This document shows, in pieces, positions 42,329 through 55,400 of a stretch of DNA of 64,000 nucleotides (position 1 is its first letter; each line of letters begins with the position of its first letter). This DNA comes from Dehalococcoidia bacterium. Its GTDB lineage: Bacteria; Chloroflexota; Dehalococcoidia; Bin125. The notes beneath the pieces are model-generated. The model had not been told where the DNA came from and searched no databases. It saw only the letters and a program-made list of their open reading frames with translations. Both the position numbers and the translations under genes were made by a program. Location of the stretch: assembly GCA_022825855.1 (NCBI GenBank), contig JAJDWB010000010.1:186001-250000 (forward strand), in the 5' to 3' direction.

Positions 42329-43363
42329 TCAGGCGTCCGGCAGCACGGCGGTCTTGAGCACCGACAGATCGTCGCGCGAGGTGTAGGCCTCGTCGGCCGA
42401 GGAGAGCGCGAAGCGGTGCGAGACGATCCGGTCGACGGCGTCGAGCGAGGGCAGCAGCGCGGCGGTGCGCCGGAACTGGTCGGGCGTGGCGTTCTGCGTG
42501 CCGGTCAGCGAGACCTCGCGGTAGTGCAGTTCGTTGACATCGACCAGCGCCGACGACTCGGGCGGGAATCCCGCGAAGAGATTGACGCTGCTCTGCCGTC
42601 CGGCGACCTGCAGCGCGGTCTCCGTCAATCCGTTGAGCCCGACCGAGACGATCACGATGTCGCAACCGTTGCCGGCCGTGGCCTCGCTGACGATCGCGCC
42701 CAGTTCGTCCGGCTCTCCGCTGCAGACCCGGGTGGCGCCGATCGCCAGGGCGACCTCGCGCCGCAACTCGACCGGCTCGGCGACGATGATCTCGCCGGCG
42801 CCCAGCGCCCGCGCGAGCAGCACATGCAGCAAACCCATCGGTCCGGCGCCCAGCACGGCGACGCTGACGCCGGCGCGGAAGCGGCACGATTCGAGCGAGT
42901 TGAGCACGCAGGCGGTCGGTTCGGTCAGCGCGGCCCGTCCCCAGTCCGCGCCCTCGGCCAGCTTCACCGCGTGACCCTGCGAGACCAACGCGGCGGGCAG
43001 CAGCACCTGCTCGGCCAGCCCGCCGTTGGCGTCGTAACCCAGCGTTCGCCGCGAAGTGCAGCGGTTGCGCAACCCTCGGCGGCAGAAGTCGCAGCCGCCG
43101 CAGGCGATGATCGGATACACCGCCACGCCGTCGCCAAGGCTCAGATCGCTGACGCCGTCGCCCAGTGCGACCACACGTCCGGCAAACTCGTGGCCTGGGA
43201 CCACGCCGGATTTGGCGTACTTCTCGCCCCGATACACGCGCAGGTCCGAGGCGCAGACGCTGGCCGCGCCGACCTCGATCACCGCCTCGCCCGGTCCGGG
43301 TTGCGGCGCGGGAATGTCGTCCACCCGGATCTCACCGGGTCGATCGAAGATCAGTGCTCGCAT
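42329..43363 (-). CDS. Zinc-dependent medium-chain dehydrogenase (MDR) family protein
   Basis: A 344-residue alcohol dehydrogenase-like enzyme. The catalytic zinc motif appears as V-C-A-S-D near residue 38 and G-H-E-F-A-G near 58. A structural-zinc type cluster C-G-G-C-D-F-C-R-R-G-L-R-N-R-C follows near 88-102, and the dinucleotide-binding G-A-G-P-M-G-L-L near 174. It resembles sorbitol or threonine dehydrogenases. The reaction oxidises a hydroxyl with NAD(P). It precedes a RodZ-like gene by 2 bp. The substrate is unknown. Confidence 0.86.
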   Translation of the reverse strand: MRALIFDRPGEIRVDDIPAPQPGPGEAVIEVGAASVCASDLRVYRGEKYAKSGVVPGHEFAGRVVALGDGVSDLSLGDGVAVYPIIACGGCDFCRRGLRNRCTSRRTLGYDANGGLAEQVLLPAALVSQGHAVKLAEGADWGRAALTEPTACVLNSLESCRFRAGVSVAVLGAGPMGLLHVLLARALGAGEIIVAEPVELRREVALAIGATRVCSGEPDELGAIVSEATAGNGCDIVIVSVGLNGLTETALQVAGRQSSVNLFAGFPPESSALVDVNELHYREVSLTGTQNATPDQFRRTAALLPSLDAVDRIVSHRFALSSADEAYTSRDDLSVLKTAVLPDA

Positions 43364-43405
43364 GCGGGCGCCTCTTGCGGCAAGCGCGTGGGGTTCAGAG
43401 GCAGG

Positions 43406-43738
43406 TTAGGGGGTCTGAGCCGGGGCCGGCGGCCGCATCCGCGGCCGGCGCACGTCGTCGGGATGGCGCGAGGTGTGGTACTGCCGCAGCAGCCGGGACT
43501 TCTTGCGGGCGGCGGTGTTGGCGTGGATCACGCCGCGCTGCGCCGCGCGGTCGAGCGCGCTCACGGCCTGCTGAATCGCCGTGTCCGCGTCGTTCCATTC
43601 CTGCGTGTCGATCGCATCGTCGATCGCGTCGAGAGCGGCGCGGACGGAGCTGCGCGCGTATGTGCGTATCGGCTTGTTGCGCATGCGCCGCTTCTGGCTC
43701 TGACGCAGGTACTTGATGGCGGCAGCCTTGTTGGCCAC
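43406..43738 (-). CDS. rpsT: 30S ribosomal protein S20
   Basis: A 110-residue protein with the S20 pattern: M-A-N-K-A-A-A-I-K-Y-L-R-Q-S-Q-K-R-R near the start, N-K-P-I-R-T-Y-A-R-S-S-V-R-A-A, and G-V-I-H-A-N-T-A-A-R-K-K-S-R-L. It binds 16S rRNA in the small subunit. A GTG start is preceded by AAAGGAG. The C-terminal tail is Pro/Arg-rich and longer than common. It diverges from murJ. Confidence 0.92.
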   Translation of the reverse strand: MANKAAAIKYLRQSQKRRMRNKPIRTYARSSVRAALDAIDDAIDTQEWNDADTAIQQAVSALDRAAQRGVIHANTAARKKSRLLRQYHTSRHPDDVRRPRMRPPAPAQTP

Positions 43739-43888
43739 GATGACTCCTTTTGCTGAATCGATTTCATCGTATCAGCCGCCTGCCGAGTGTCTACCGCCGG
43801 TGCGCACGGACGACGCCGGCGCCGGTCGCCTGGACCGCGTCCCGCCGCGGGACGTGCATAGTTGGGTACTGTTTGCGAGAGTGCATGA

Positions 43889-45520
43889 ATGAGTCTTGAC
43901 GCTCCGTCCTCGATCGGCGGCCGGCTGGCAGGCAGCCGCAGCACGGTGATCGGGGCGGTGATCCTGATCGGCCTGTCTTTTCTCGGATCGCGCCTGCTCG
44001 GCGCAGGCCGGGCCGTAGTGATCGCCGACCAGTACGGCGCCTCGGTCGAGCTGGACGCCTTCTGGGTCGCGATGCGCCTGCCCGACCTGGTTTTCCAACT
44101 GCTCGCCGGCGCGACCCTCGCCTCGGCCTTCATTCCCGTCTATGCCCGAGTCCTGCAGAACCGCGGCGAGAAGGCCGCCTGGCGTCTGGCCAGCATCGTC
44201 CTCAACTGGGTGCTGATCGGCACCGTTCTTCTTGCCGCCGTGGTCTTTCTTGCCGCCGAGTGGATCGTGCCCGCGCTGGCGCCGGGACTGGGCGAGGACT
44301 CGATGAGGCAGGACGCAATCATCGACGACGCGATCTTCCTCACTCGGGTCCTGCTGCTCTCGCCCATCCTCTTCGCGGTCAGCGGGATGCTGACCGGGAT
44401 GCTGCACGCGCGTCGACATTTCCTCCTGCCCGCGATCTCGCCGATGCTCTACAACCTGGCGATCATCCTCGGCGCGCTGCTGCTGCCCGAGGAGCTGGGC
44501 GTCGAGGCGCTGGTCATCGGTGTGATCGCCGGCTCGGGTTTGCACCTGATGATCCAGTTGCCCGCTGTGTCCTCGGCGCTCTCACGATCGGGCGGCGGCC
44601 TGGGTCCCTACTTCAGCCTGCGCGATGTCGAGGTTCGGGAAGTGCTGCGCCTGATGGGGCCGCGCACGCTGGGTCTGGCGGCCGCCCAGATCAATCTGAT
44701 CGTGCTCACCTTCTTCGGCTCGCTCGTCGGCGACACTTCGATCTCGGCGCTCAACTTTGCCTGGCTGCTGTTGATGTTCCCGGTCGGCATCTTCGGTATG
44801 TCGCTGGCCACGGCGGTCTTCCCCAGCCTGGCCGAGCAGGCGGCGACCGGCGGCCCCTCGGCCGTGCGCGCGATGGTCACGCAGACGCTGCGCTTCACAC
44901 TCTTCCTCGCTGTGCCCGCTTCTGTCGGCATGCTGCTTTTGCGCGAGTCGATCGTCTCGACCCTGCTCGAACACGGCGCGTTCGACGCGGCGGCGAGCAG
45001 CCTGGTCAGCGATGCGCTGCTCTTCTACGCCATCGGATTATTCGCGCACGCAGCCATCGAGATCGTCTCGCGCGGGTTCTACGTCCTCGGCGACACCCGC
45101 ACGCCCGTCGGCCTGGCCGTCGCCTCAATGCTGCTCAACATCATCCTTTCGGCGCTGCTCGTCGGTCCACTGGAGCTCAAGGGGCTGGCTCTGGCGCTGT
45201 CAATCTCGGCGATCGCGGAGTTCGTCTTCCTCGTCCTGCTCCTGCACAGGTCGTTGGCGCGCCAGTTGCTCTCACGAGCGCTCGCGGTTGCCACGCTCAA
45301 GACGATCGTCGCCGCGGCGATCATGGGGCAGCTCGTCTGGCTGCTGATTGAGGTCCTCGCCGGCTTCGATGTCGCCCGCGACTCCTGGGTCACGTTGTTG
45401 CTGGGCGTCAGCGGCGGCGGCGTGGTCTACCTCGCTCTCAGCCTGATCGTCCGCCAGGAAGAGTCGGAGGCGCTGTTCCTGCGCCTGGAGACCGTCATCG
45501 CCCGTGCACTGGGACGCTGA
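43889..45520 (+). CDS. murJ: Lipid II flippase MurJ-type membrane protein
   Basis: A 543-residue protein with about fourteen membrane segments. Features are F-L-G-S-R-L-L-G-A-G-R-A, F-W-V-A-M-R-L-P-D-L-V-F-Q-L-L-A-G-A-T-L-A-S-A near 45-75, L-T-G-M-L-H-A-R, and A-T-A-V-F-P-S-L-A-E-Q, common to the MVF/MurJ family that moves lipid-linked wall precursor across the membrane. An upstream, out-of-frame ATG at 43885 overlaps. It diverges from rpsT and a weak TACTGT element lies 16 nt upstream. Confidence 0.9.
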   Translation: MSLDAPSSIGGRLAGSRSTVIGAVILIGLSFLGSRLLGAGRAVVIADQYGASVELDAFWVAMRLPDLVFQLLAGATLASAFIPVYARVLQNRGEKAAWRLASIVLNWVLIGTVLLAAVVFLAAEWIVPALAPGLGEDSMRQDAIIDDAIFLTRVLLLSPILFAVSGMLTGMLHARRHFLLPAISPMLYNLAIILGALLLPEELGVEALVIGVIAGSGLHLMIQLPAVSSALSRSGGGLGPYFSLRDVEVREVLRLMGPRTLGLAAAQINLIVLTFFGSLVGDTSISALNFAWLLLMFPVGIFGMSLATAVFPSLAEQAATGGPSAVRAMVTQTLRFTLFLAVPASVGMLLLRESIVSTLLEHGAFDAAASSLVSDALLFYAIGLFAHAAIEIVSRGFYVLGDTRTPVGLAVASMLLNIILSALLVGPLELKGLALALSISAIAEFVFLVLLLHRSLARQLLSRALAVATLKTIVAAAIMGQLVWLLIEVLAGFDVARDSWVTLLLGVSGGGVVYLALSLIVRQEESEALFLRLETVIARALGR

Positions 45521-45616
45521 GCGAGGGGATTCCGCGACAGGCTCTGATAGAGTTGAACCTGTTCACGGGCTGACCGGCCTCGCTTGGCACGGTCGGCGAG
45601 ACCATTGCGAGACACC

Positions 45617-46090
45617 ATGGCATTGCAGGATCGACTGATCGTATGCCGCGATTGCGGCCGCGAGTTCACGTTCACGACGGGCGAGCAGGAGTTCTACCAG
45701 TCCAAGGGGCTGCAGAACGATCCGGTGCGCTGCCCGGAGTGTCGCTCGGCGCGCAAGTCGATCCGCACCTCGCCCGAGGCCGAGGCCGGCTACGTGCGCT
45801 ACGGCGGCGCCGCCTCCTTCGGCGGCCGCACTCCGCGCCAGATGCACCCCGCCGCCTGCGCGATGTGCGGCGACATGATCGAAGTGCCCTTCCTGCCCCG
45901 CGGCGACCGCCCGGTCTTCTGCACGACCGTCAAGCGGATCATGACGCTCGGCTACCAGATGGACGAGATCCAGCAGCGCTGGGGGATACACCCGTGCCAG
46001 GTCGAGGGCATCAACCAGGACCTGCGGCGCGGGTTGATACCGCCCAAGCCCGGCGTGGAACTTCCCGACCTGGAACGCACCCGCTCCTAG
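45617..46090 (+). CDS. Zinc-ribbon domain-containing protein
   Basis: A 157-residue protein with two Cys pairs: C-R-D-C-G-R-E-F then C-P-E-C-R, and in the C-terminal half C-A-M-C-G followed by V-P-F-L-P-R-G-D-R-P-V-F-C. The closing Cys-Phe pair usual after that last Cys is missing here (C-T-T-V-K). It probably binds zinc at the first ribbon at least. Its function is unknown. The start ATG 45617 precedes the ribbon. It is followed 38 bp later by an unknown gene and ileS. Confidence 0.75.
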   Translation: MALQDRLIVCRDCGREFTFTTGEQEFYQSKGLQNDPVRCPECRSARKSIRTSPEAEAGYVRYGGAASFGGRTPRQMHPAACAMCGDMIEVPFLPRGDRPVFCTTVKRIMTLGYQMDEIQQRWGIHPCQVEGINQDLRRGLIPPKPGVELPDLERTRS

Positions 46091-46128
46091 GCGGCAGACG
46101 GCGTTCAGAAGGACGACACGGCAGCAAC

Positions 46129-46432
46129 ATGGCTGAACGGACGGCGCAACGCTGGATGCGCCTGATGGGCGGACAGGGCCGGCCCACGGCTCGGCCGCCG
46201 AGCGACGCCGACGTCGCCGAGACCGTGGCCCGCTATCCCGAACGCGCCGCGCAGGCGCTGGTCGAGCAATCGCGCGCCGAGGGTCAGGCCGCTTCGGCCC
46301 GACAGGCTCGGGGCTGGATTACGCAGCAGCTCGAGGAAGCTGCCGACCTGCTCAATCCGAACACCCGCGATCGCATCGCCGAACTCTCCGATGCCCTGAT
46401 CGCGAAACGACACTCCGAGGATTCATCCGACG

Positions 46433-46449
<17 letters not shown>
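46129..46449 (+). CDS. Hypothetical protein upstream of ileS
   Basis: A 106-residue, mostly helical protein with Arg/Gln/Ala-rich helices (A-Q-A-L-V-E-Q-S-R-A-E, I-T-Q-Q-L-E-E-A-A) and an acidic Ser/Asp tail. Its last 17 bases overlap the start of ileS, suggesting coupling. No family recognised. Confidence 0.6.
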
Positions 46450-49831
<3,382 letters not shown>

Positions 49832-49838
49832 CCGGCGC

Positions 49839-50957
49839 TCACTCGCCCCCCAGCCGCTCGCTGCGCTCGGCCCGCCGACGTTCCAGCCGCGCCGACCGAG
49901 CCTCCTCGTCCGGCGCGGCGCTGGGGATCGGCTGGTCGTGGATCAGTTGCCGCGCCGCCACGTTCAGCACCCGCTGACGCAGCGACGACGATTCGGCTTG
50001 CTCGCCCTCCTCGTCGTCGTAGTGGCCGTACATCACGCGCGGCCATTCCGCCGCAATCTCCGCACCGAACAGCAGCACGCAGGCGGCCAGGTAGACGAAG
50101 AACAGCAGCGCAATCGCCGCGCCCAGCGATCCGTAGACCGCGTCATAGTTGGAGAAGTTGCGCAGATAGAAGGCGAAGCCGTGCTTGAGCGCCTCGAACA
50201 GCAGCGCCCCGACCAGCGCGCCGCCGACCACGTCGCGCACCCGCGTCGTCACGCTGGGCACGACCTTGTAGATGATCGTGAACGTCGCCCAGGTCAGCAT
50301 GAACGGCAACAGCACCGTGACCAGGCGGAAGAAGCCGCCCGCATCGGCCCCGAACGGACCGAGCGAGTCGGACACCGACTCCGACACATCGCTGCCGACC
50401 TGCAGCACTGCGGTCGCGCCGATCGAGATCGTCAGCAGTCCGCCCACGCCGAGGACCAGCGCCAGGTCGACCAGCTTGCCCCGCACGAACGGCCGGCGAA
50501 ATTCGAGGTCCCAGGCCGTGTCGAGGCTGAAGCGCAGCGCCGACATCATCCCCGTCGCCGCCCAGATCAGACCGAGGATCGAGATCACGCCGACCGCCGA
50601 GCGGCCGCTCGCGATCGGCTCGATCAGCTCTTCCAGGTCCTCCCTGCCCGCCCCGGACTGCAGCGGCAGCAGCTCGAACAACCCGTCCACGACCTCCTCG
50701 CGCAGGCCGTCGTCGGTCAGCAACACGCCGGCAATCGAGACGACGAGAATCGCCAGCGGGAAGAGCGAGAAGAAAACGTAGTACGACATCGAGGCCGCAA
50801 GCTGGGCGCAGTGGTCGTCGAGGAACTCCGACACCGACCGCTTGGCCAGCAGGACCAGGTCGGTGCGCCACCAGCCCACGTGCAGCACCAACCAACGCCG
50901 CCAGCGCAACCAGCGCCGCCGCAGCGGTTCCAGGTCCAGCTTCGGCAACCATCGCAT
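49839..50957 (-). CDS. YihY/BrkB family membrane protein
   Basis: A 372-residue protein with about six hydrophobic spans. The start region L-A-A-S-M-S-Y-Y-V-F-F-S-L-F-P-L near 55-70 and the later Y-G-S-L-G-A-A-I-A-L-L-F-F-V-Y-L-A-A are the family's landmarks. Earlier naming as RNase BN is not supported by later work. The C-terminal 60 residues are charged. ATG 50955-50957 was preferred over longer frames. It converges with ileS and lies beside a family B palindrome. Confidence 0.84.
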   Translation of the reverse strand: MRWLPKLDLEPLRRRWLRWRRWLVLHVGWWRTDLVLLAKRSVSEFLDDHCAQLAASMSYYVFFSLFPLAILVVSIAGVLLTDDGLREEVVDGLFELLPLQSGAGREDLEELIEPIASGRSAVGVISILGLIWAATGMMSALRFSLDTAWDLEFRRPFVRGKLVDLALVLGVGGLLTISIGATAVLQVGSDVSESVSDSLGPFGADAGGFFRLVTVLLPFMLTWATFTIIYKVVPSVTTRVRDVVGGALVGALLFEALKHGFAFYLRNFSNYDAVYGSLGAAIALLFFVYLAACVLLFGAEIAAEWPRVMYGHYDDEEGEQAESSSLRQRVLNVAARQLIHDQPIPSAAPDEEARSARLERRRAERSERLGGE

Positions 50958-50979
50958 ACCCCCATTATCCGCCCTTTTT

Positions 50980-51030
50980 CTCTCTCCCCCCGCTGCGCGG
51001 GGGGAGATGCCGAAGGCAGAGGGGGGCCGG
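50980..51030. repeat. Dispersed palindromic repeat, family B, copy 2
   Basis: CTCTCCCCCC-GCTGCGC-GGGGGGAGAT forms the first palindrome; GCCGAAGGCAGAGGGGG follows, where other copies have TGTCACGGAGTGACAGAGGGGG. It lies between the YihY gene and proB, close to the proB start. Confidence 0.7.
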
Positions 51031-51039
51031 CTTAATCCC

Positions 51040-52170
51040 ATGACCGACGCCCAACCACGCCGCATCATCTGCAAGCTGGGCACCAACCTGCTCACCTCCG
51101 GCGGCGACCGGCTCGACCCCGGCGTCCTCGACGCGGTCGTCCGCCAGGTCGCCGAGCTGCGCAACGCCGGAACCCAGGTCGCCGTGGTCACCTCCGGCGC
51201 CGTCACCGCCGGCCGCGCCCGCGTCGGCGCGACCAACACCCGCTCCTCGGTCGGCGCGCGACAGGCGCTCGCCGCCATCGGCCAGGCCCAGCTCGTGCAG
51301 CGCTACGACTCGCTGCTCCAGCGCTACGGCCTGACCGCCGCCCAGGCGCTGATTACTCGCGGCGACGTGACCGAGCGGCGCGGCTATCTCAACGTCCGCA
51401 ACACGCTGCTGCGGTTGCTGCAGTACGGCGTCGTGCCGATCATCAACGAGAACGACGTCGTCGCCGACGAGGAGTTGCGCGGGGGCGCGTTCGGCGAAAA
51501 CGACGCCCTCTCGGCGCTGATCGCCAACCTGATCGACGCCGACCTCCTAATCCTGCTCAGCGACGTCGACGGCGTCTACGACCGCGACCCGCGCGCCCAC
51601 CCGGACGCCCACCTGATCGACGTGCTGCACAACCCGGTCTCGATGATCCAGGCCGCCGGCAACGTCGACGAACGCAGCCGCGGCGGGATGCGGGCCAAGC
51701 TCGAAGCGGCCCGGCGCGCCTCGGCCGGCGGCACCGAGGTCGTGATCGCCTCGGGACACGAGCCCAACGTGATCAGCCGGATCGCCGGCGGCGAGCGGCT
51801 GGGCACGCTGGTCCCGGCCGACACCACGATCCGCGACAGCCGCGAGCGCTGGCTGCTGGCCGGGCTGCACAACGGCGAGGGACTCCACCTCGACCGGGGC
51901 GCGGTCAAGGCGCTGACCGAGCAGGGCCGCAGCCTGCTGCCCGCCGGCGTGGTCGACGTGCGCGGCGAGTTCGAGCGCGGCGACGTGATCCAGCTCTACG
52001 ACCCCGAGCAGCGTCCGATCGCCGTCGGGATCAGCAACTATTCCTCCGCCGAGGCCGCCCAAATCCGGGGCAAGAAGTCCTCCGAGATCCTCGACGCCCT
52101 CGGCTACTACTACGGCTCCGCCGTCGTCCACCGCAACAACCTCGCCCTGCTCCCCGTCTCCCCTCTCTGA
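51040..52170 (+). CDS. proB: Glutamate 5-kinase
   Basis: A 376-residue protein: an amino-acid kinase domain and a C-terminal PUA domain. Motifs are K-L-G-T-N-L-L near 12-18, V-T-S-G-A-V-T-A-G, N-E-N-D-V-V near residue 145, G-E-N-D-A-L-S and D-V-D-G-V-Y-D near 180-187, then a PUA segment with L-L-P-A-G-V-V-D-V. The enzyme makes glutamyl phosphate, the first step to proline. The start ATG at 51040 follows the family B copy. No proA is adjacent. Confidence 0.93.
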   Translation: MTDAQPRRIICKLGTNLLTSGGDRLDPGVLDAVVRQVAELRNAGTQVAVVTSGAVTAGRARVGATNTRSSVGARQALAAIGQAQLVQRYDSLLQRYGLTAAQALITRGDVTERRGYLNVRNTLLRLLQYGVVPIINENDVVADEELRGGAFGENDALSALIANLIDADLLILLSDVDGVYDRDPRAHPDAHLIDVLHNPVSMIQAAGNVDERSRGGMRAKLEAARRASAGGTEVVIASGHEPNVISRIAGGERLGTLVPADTTIRDSRERWLLAGLHNGEGLHLDRGAVKALTEQGRSLLPAGVVDVRGEFERGDVIQLYDPEQRPIAVGISNYSSAEAAQIRGKKSSEILDALGYYYGSAVVHRNNLALLPVSPL

Positions 52171-52486
52171 ATGGAACCATCCAAAGTCGCCCCCGCCCAG
52201 GCGGGAACCACGCGCGCCCGCTTTCACTCTCTCCCCCCTTCAGGGGGGAGATGTCACGGAGTGACAGAGGGGGGTCCGCCCTCCGACCGAGACGCCCAGG
52301 TCCGTCCAATCTCGCACTCACACGAAACCTACACACAACTCAGACCCACATGTAATCCTCCCCACATGCAAGCATGCGCCATACTTGTGTGGCGACGCAG
52401 GTCGTTGTGTGCAGTCGCCCGCAACGACATGCGCCGCCTCGAGCAAGGTGCCGCCAGGCGCCGAGCCCGCAACGAGAGGTGCCCGC
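52171..52486. other. Intergenic stretch with a family B repeat and unassigned leader
   Basis: The 316 bases between proB and the large secreted-protein gene. The first part has a family B palindrome (see 52226-52276); the rest is a short region with ACATGCAAGCATGCG at about 52363-52377, a near palindrome. I see no convincing gene. Confidence 0.5.
52226..52276. repeat. Dispersed palindromic repeat, family B, copy 3
   Basis: CTCTCCCCCC-TTCA-GGGGGGAGA then TGTCACGGAGTGACA and GAGGGGGG, nearly identical to the copy at 56798-56848. Placed just after proB. Confidence 0.8.
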
Positions 52487-55400
52487 ATGTCCCCGGCATC
52501 AAACATCACCCTCGCCCTGCTCTTCGCCGCCATCCTGCTGGCAGCCGGCGGCGCCCTCACCTCAGCCGATGAGAACACCGAACAGCCCGAGACCGTAACG
52601 ACCACACTCCACCCCGGCGACAACTTCATCGGCTGGGTCGCCGAGCCCAAGCCGGTCGCCGAGCTGTTCGCCGAGTTCCCCAGGATCGAGCTGATTTACA
52701 CCTGGGATCCGGCAGGTCAGCAGTACCGCTACGCGCATCCCGACGTCGAGCCGGGCAGCGGCACGCTCGACATGCTGACGTCCGAGACGCCGGTCACGAT
52801 TCGCATCGGAGACGAATCGACATCCGCGCAGGAGTTGTTCGACGCGGAGCCGCGAATCCGCTTCATCTATCGCTGGGACGCAATCGAGAACCGCTGGCAG
52901 GCAGCGTCTCCCGCGTTCTCCATCCGGATGCGCACCTTGCACACGCTGCCCGCAGGCTCGACCGTATTGATCCGCGTCGACGGTCAGATGGCGCCCCAGG
53001 ACCTGCTTGAAGCATTACCGCAGATTGATCTGATCTTCCGCGAGGACGAAGCTGAGGAGCGACGGCATTACGCGCTGCGCGGTCTAGCGCCCGCTGTGAG
53101 CGGACTGAACACTCTTAAGCCGGGCATGGGTTTGGTAGTGAGAGTGGGCGGTGAGGAATCGGTCGAGTGGGTGCGTCCTCGACGACCGGCGCAGGGAACT
53201 GTGAGGCTAGAACGTGGCCTCAACTTGGTGGCATGGATGGGTAGGGACGGTGCCCGATTGGATCGCGTAGTGCAAGGGATTGGCCGTCAGCTAGAGAAGG
53301 CCGGTACTTGGACGACTGAGCGAGAGTCACTAGACCTCCTCAGCGTCGCAGAGATTATGGAGCTTGACGAGCTTCCTAGCGTTGGCTTCGGCGACGCGCT
53401 CTGGGTGCAAGTTGCGCGCAACCAGAACTGGCTGCAGCCGACTGGTGTCATGCCCGAAATCGTGCTGACTGGATCGCCCACCCGACAGCTGAAGGCCAAG
53501 GTGATTGCCGACGTTCAAGCAGTGATTGACTTCTATTGGGAGCAGTATGGTCTGGAGGCCGACTTCAGCCGCTTCAAAATCTACTTTCCGACCTCGGCAG
53601 CCGCACTGGTCAACGCGCTGGAGACTCACTCTCTCAGACAGGACTGGCCAGGCGGGTTGACTCCTGGCTTTCTTGACAGCTACGAACAAGCTTGGCCGAC
53701 CCGTGGTGGAGCTGCGTATCGTGGCGATGCAAGACTGGACTCTCACTTCTGGGTCCGACAGGAGTATTGGCGTTCCTCGCCTTCAACACGCGGCGGGATC
53801 AGCTTCGCTAGATCAGTCACCGCGCATGAGTACATGCACATGCTCCAGTTCCAGCTCTCAGGCACCGACTCGCAAGTCCTTGGTGACTACATTGATAAGG
53901 AATGGCCGCCGTCGTGGTTGGTGGAAGGGCTAGCAGAACTGGCCGAGAATGTTCAGATTTCCGCCACTGGCGGGCTCTCGTGGGAGCGACTGCAGTCAGA
54001 CGCACGTAGTGCTGCCCGAGGGGAACCATCGTTGCGTCGGGCAGAGCGTTCCACCCACCTCTCTCCTTATGGAGTGGGCAGAGCCGCGGCGCATGAGCTG
54101 ATTGACGATTCAAACGACGATTCGCTTTTGGAGTTCTTCCGAGAGCTGGCTTCGGAGAGCATCGGCCCTCGAGGCAAGTGGCAGTCGAACGCCACGTGGC
54201 GAGAGGCATTTCTGCGATCCTTCGGCGTCACCTCTGACGCATTCTATCAACAGTTCGAGACCTCACGCGGCAGTACCGTGGGTGCCGGCACAGTGGTGGC
54301 CGGACACGATCACCCACCCCCGTATCTCTCCGGCAAAGTAAGCGCTGACGAGCGTCTGGAGCTTCAAGGCTCACGAGTCAAGATACTGGTTGAATGGGCG
54401 AGTGATGATGGTGCTACACACAGTTCATACGACTGGGTCGACGTTGGGCATCGATTCGACTTTCCAGTAGAGGCCAACCAAAGTTATATCTTGGCAGTTG
54501 AGTTTGGTACTCCGCCGTGTGTCGCTTACTATGCCCGACCGGCAGCAGTGCAGGACCCGAAAGGCGCACAGATTCTGAATATGAAGCGGAGTACCATCAG
54601 AGGCCTCGATCTCCGGTTGTCGCCAACCACGTGTGCGGAGCAGATTCAAGGCTCCCTACTCACAGACGCAGGAGAGCCTCTTCCCGGCATAGCTCTCAGT
54701 TTCGTGGGCCCTGAAACAATCAGCCAGTCGGAGGTCCGACCAGGTGCTTACCGGGTTGACTGGGCATTCACGGACAGCAATGGGAACTTCAGGCACTTCC
54801 TGGCTGAAGATTCGCGAGGCGAAATGCGGGTCTATCTCACAGACACGTGTACGGTTCGAGTTCCAATTGGGGATTCAGCGAGCGCGTCGAAGCCTGCAGT
54901 GGGAAGCAGGACCGTCCAATCCTTTGCCGCTGAGTCGTCAATTCAGACGCTGGACGGTGGTTCCACCTTGGGCGTAACGGTTGTTGTAAGAGACGACGCG
55001 TGTGCTTTCCGTATATCAGGGCGGCTATTGAACGCTCAAGGGATAGCCATTGGCGACGCACTGATCTACGCCGAGGACGACACACGTAGAGCGTATGGTG
55101 GGATAGCGGCGGACGGGACATTTTCCATCACAGTTCCGTCGCAAGGTTTGTATCGGCTCCGGTTGATTGTGGACGACTGCAGCGTCTATTGGCGTCGTGG
55201 TGCGGTGCCAGGCTCGCATGAGCAAGCGACACAGATTCAAGTGTCCGACCCTGACGCGTCAGACATTCTCTTCCATCTGACCGAAGGTACATGCAACACA
55301 AAGGTGTCGGGTCGATTGCTGAATGCTGAAGGCAGCGGTGTAGCAGGAGTGTCGATTTGGGTCCAAAGTGGCGACGGTAGTGCCAGTGGGCGAACGGATT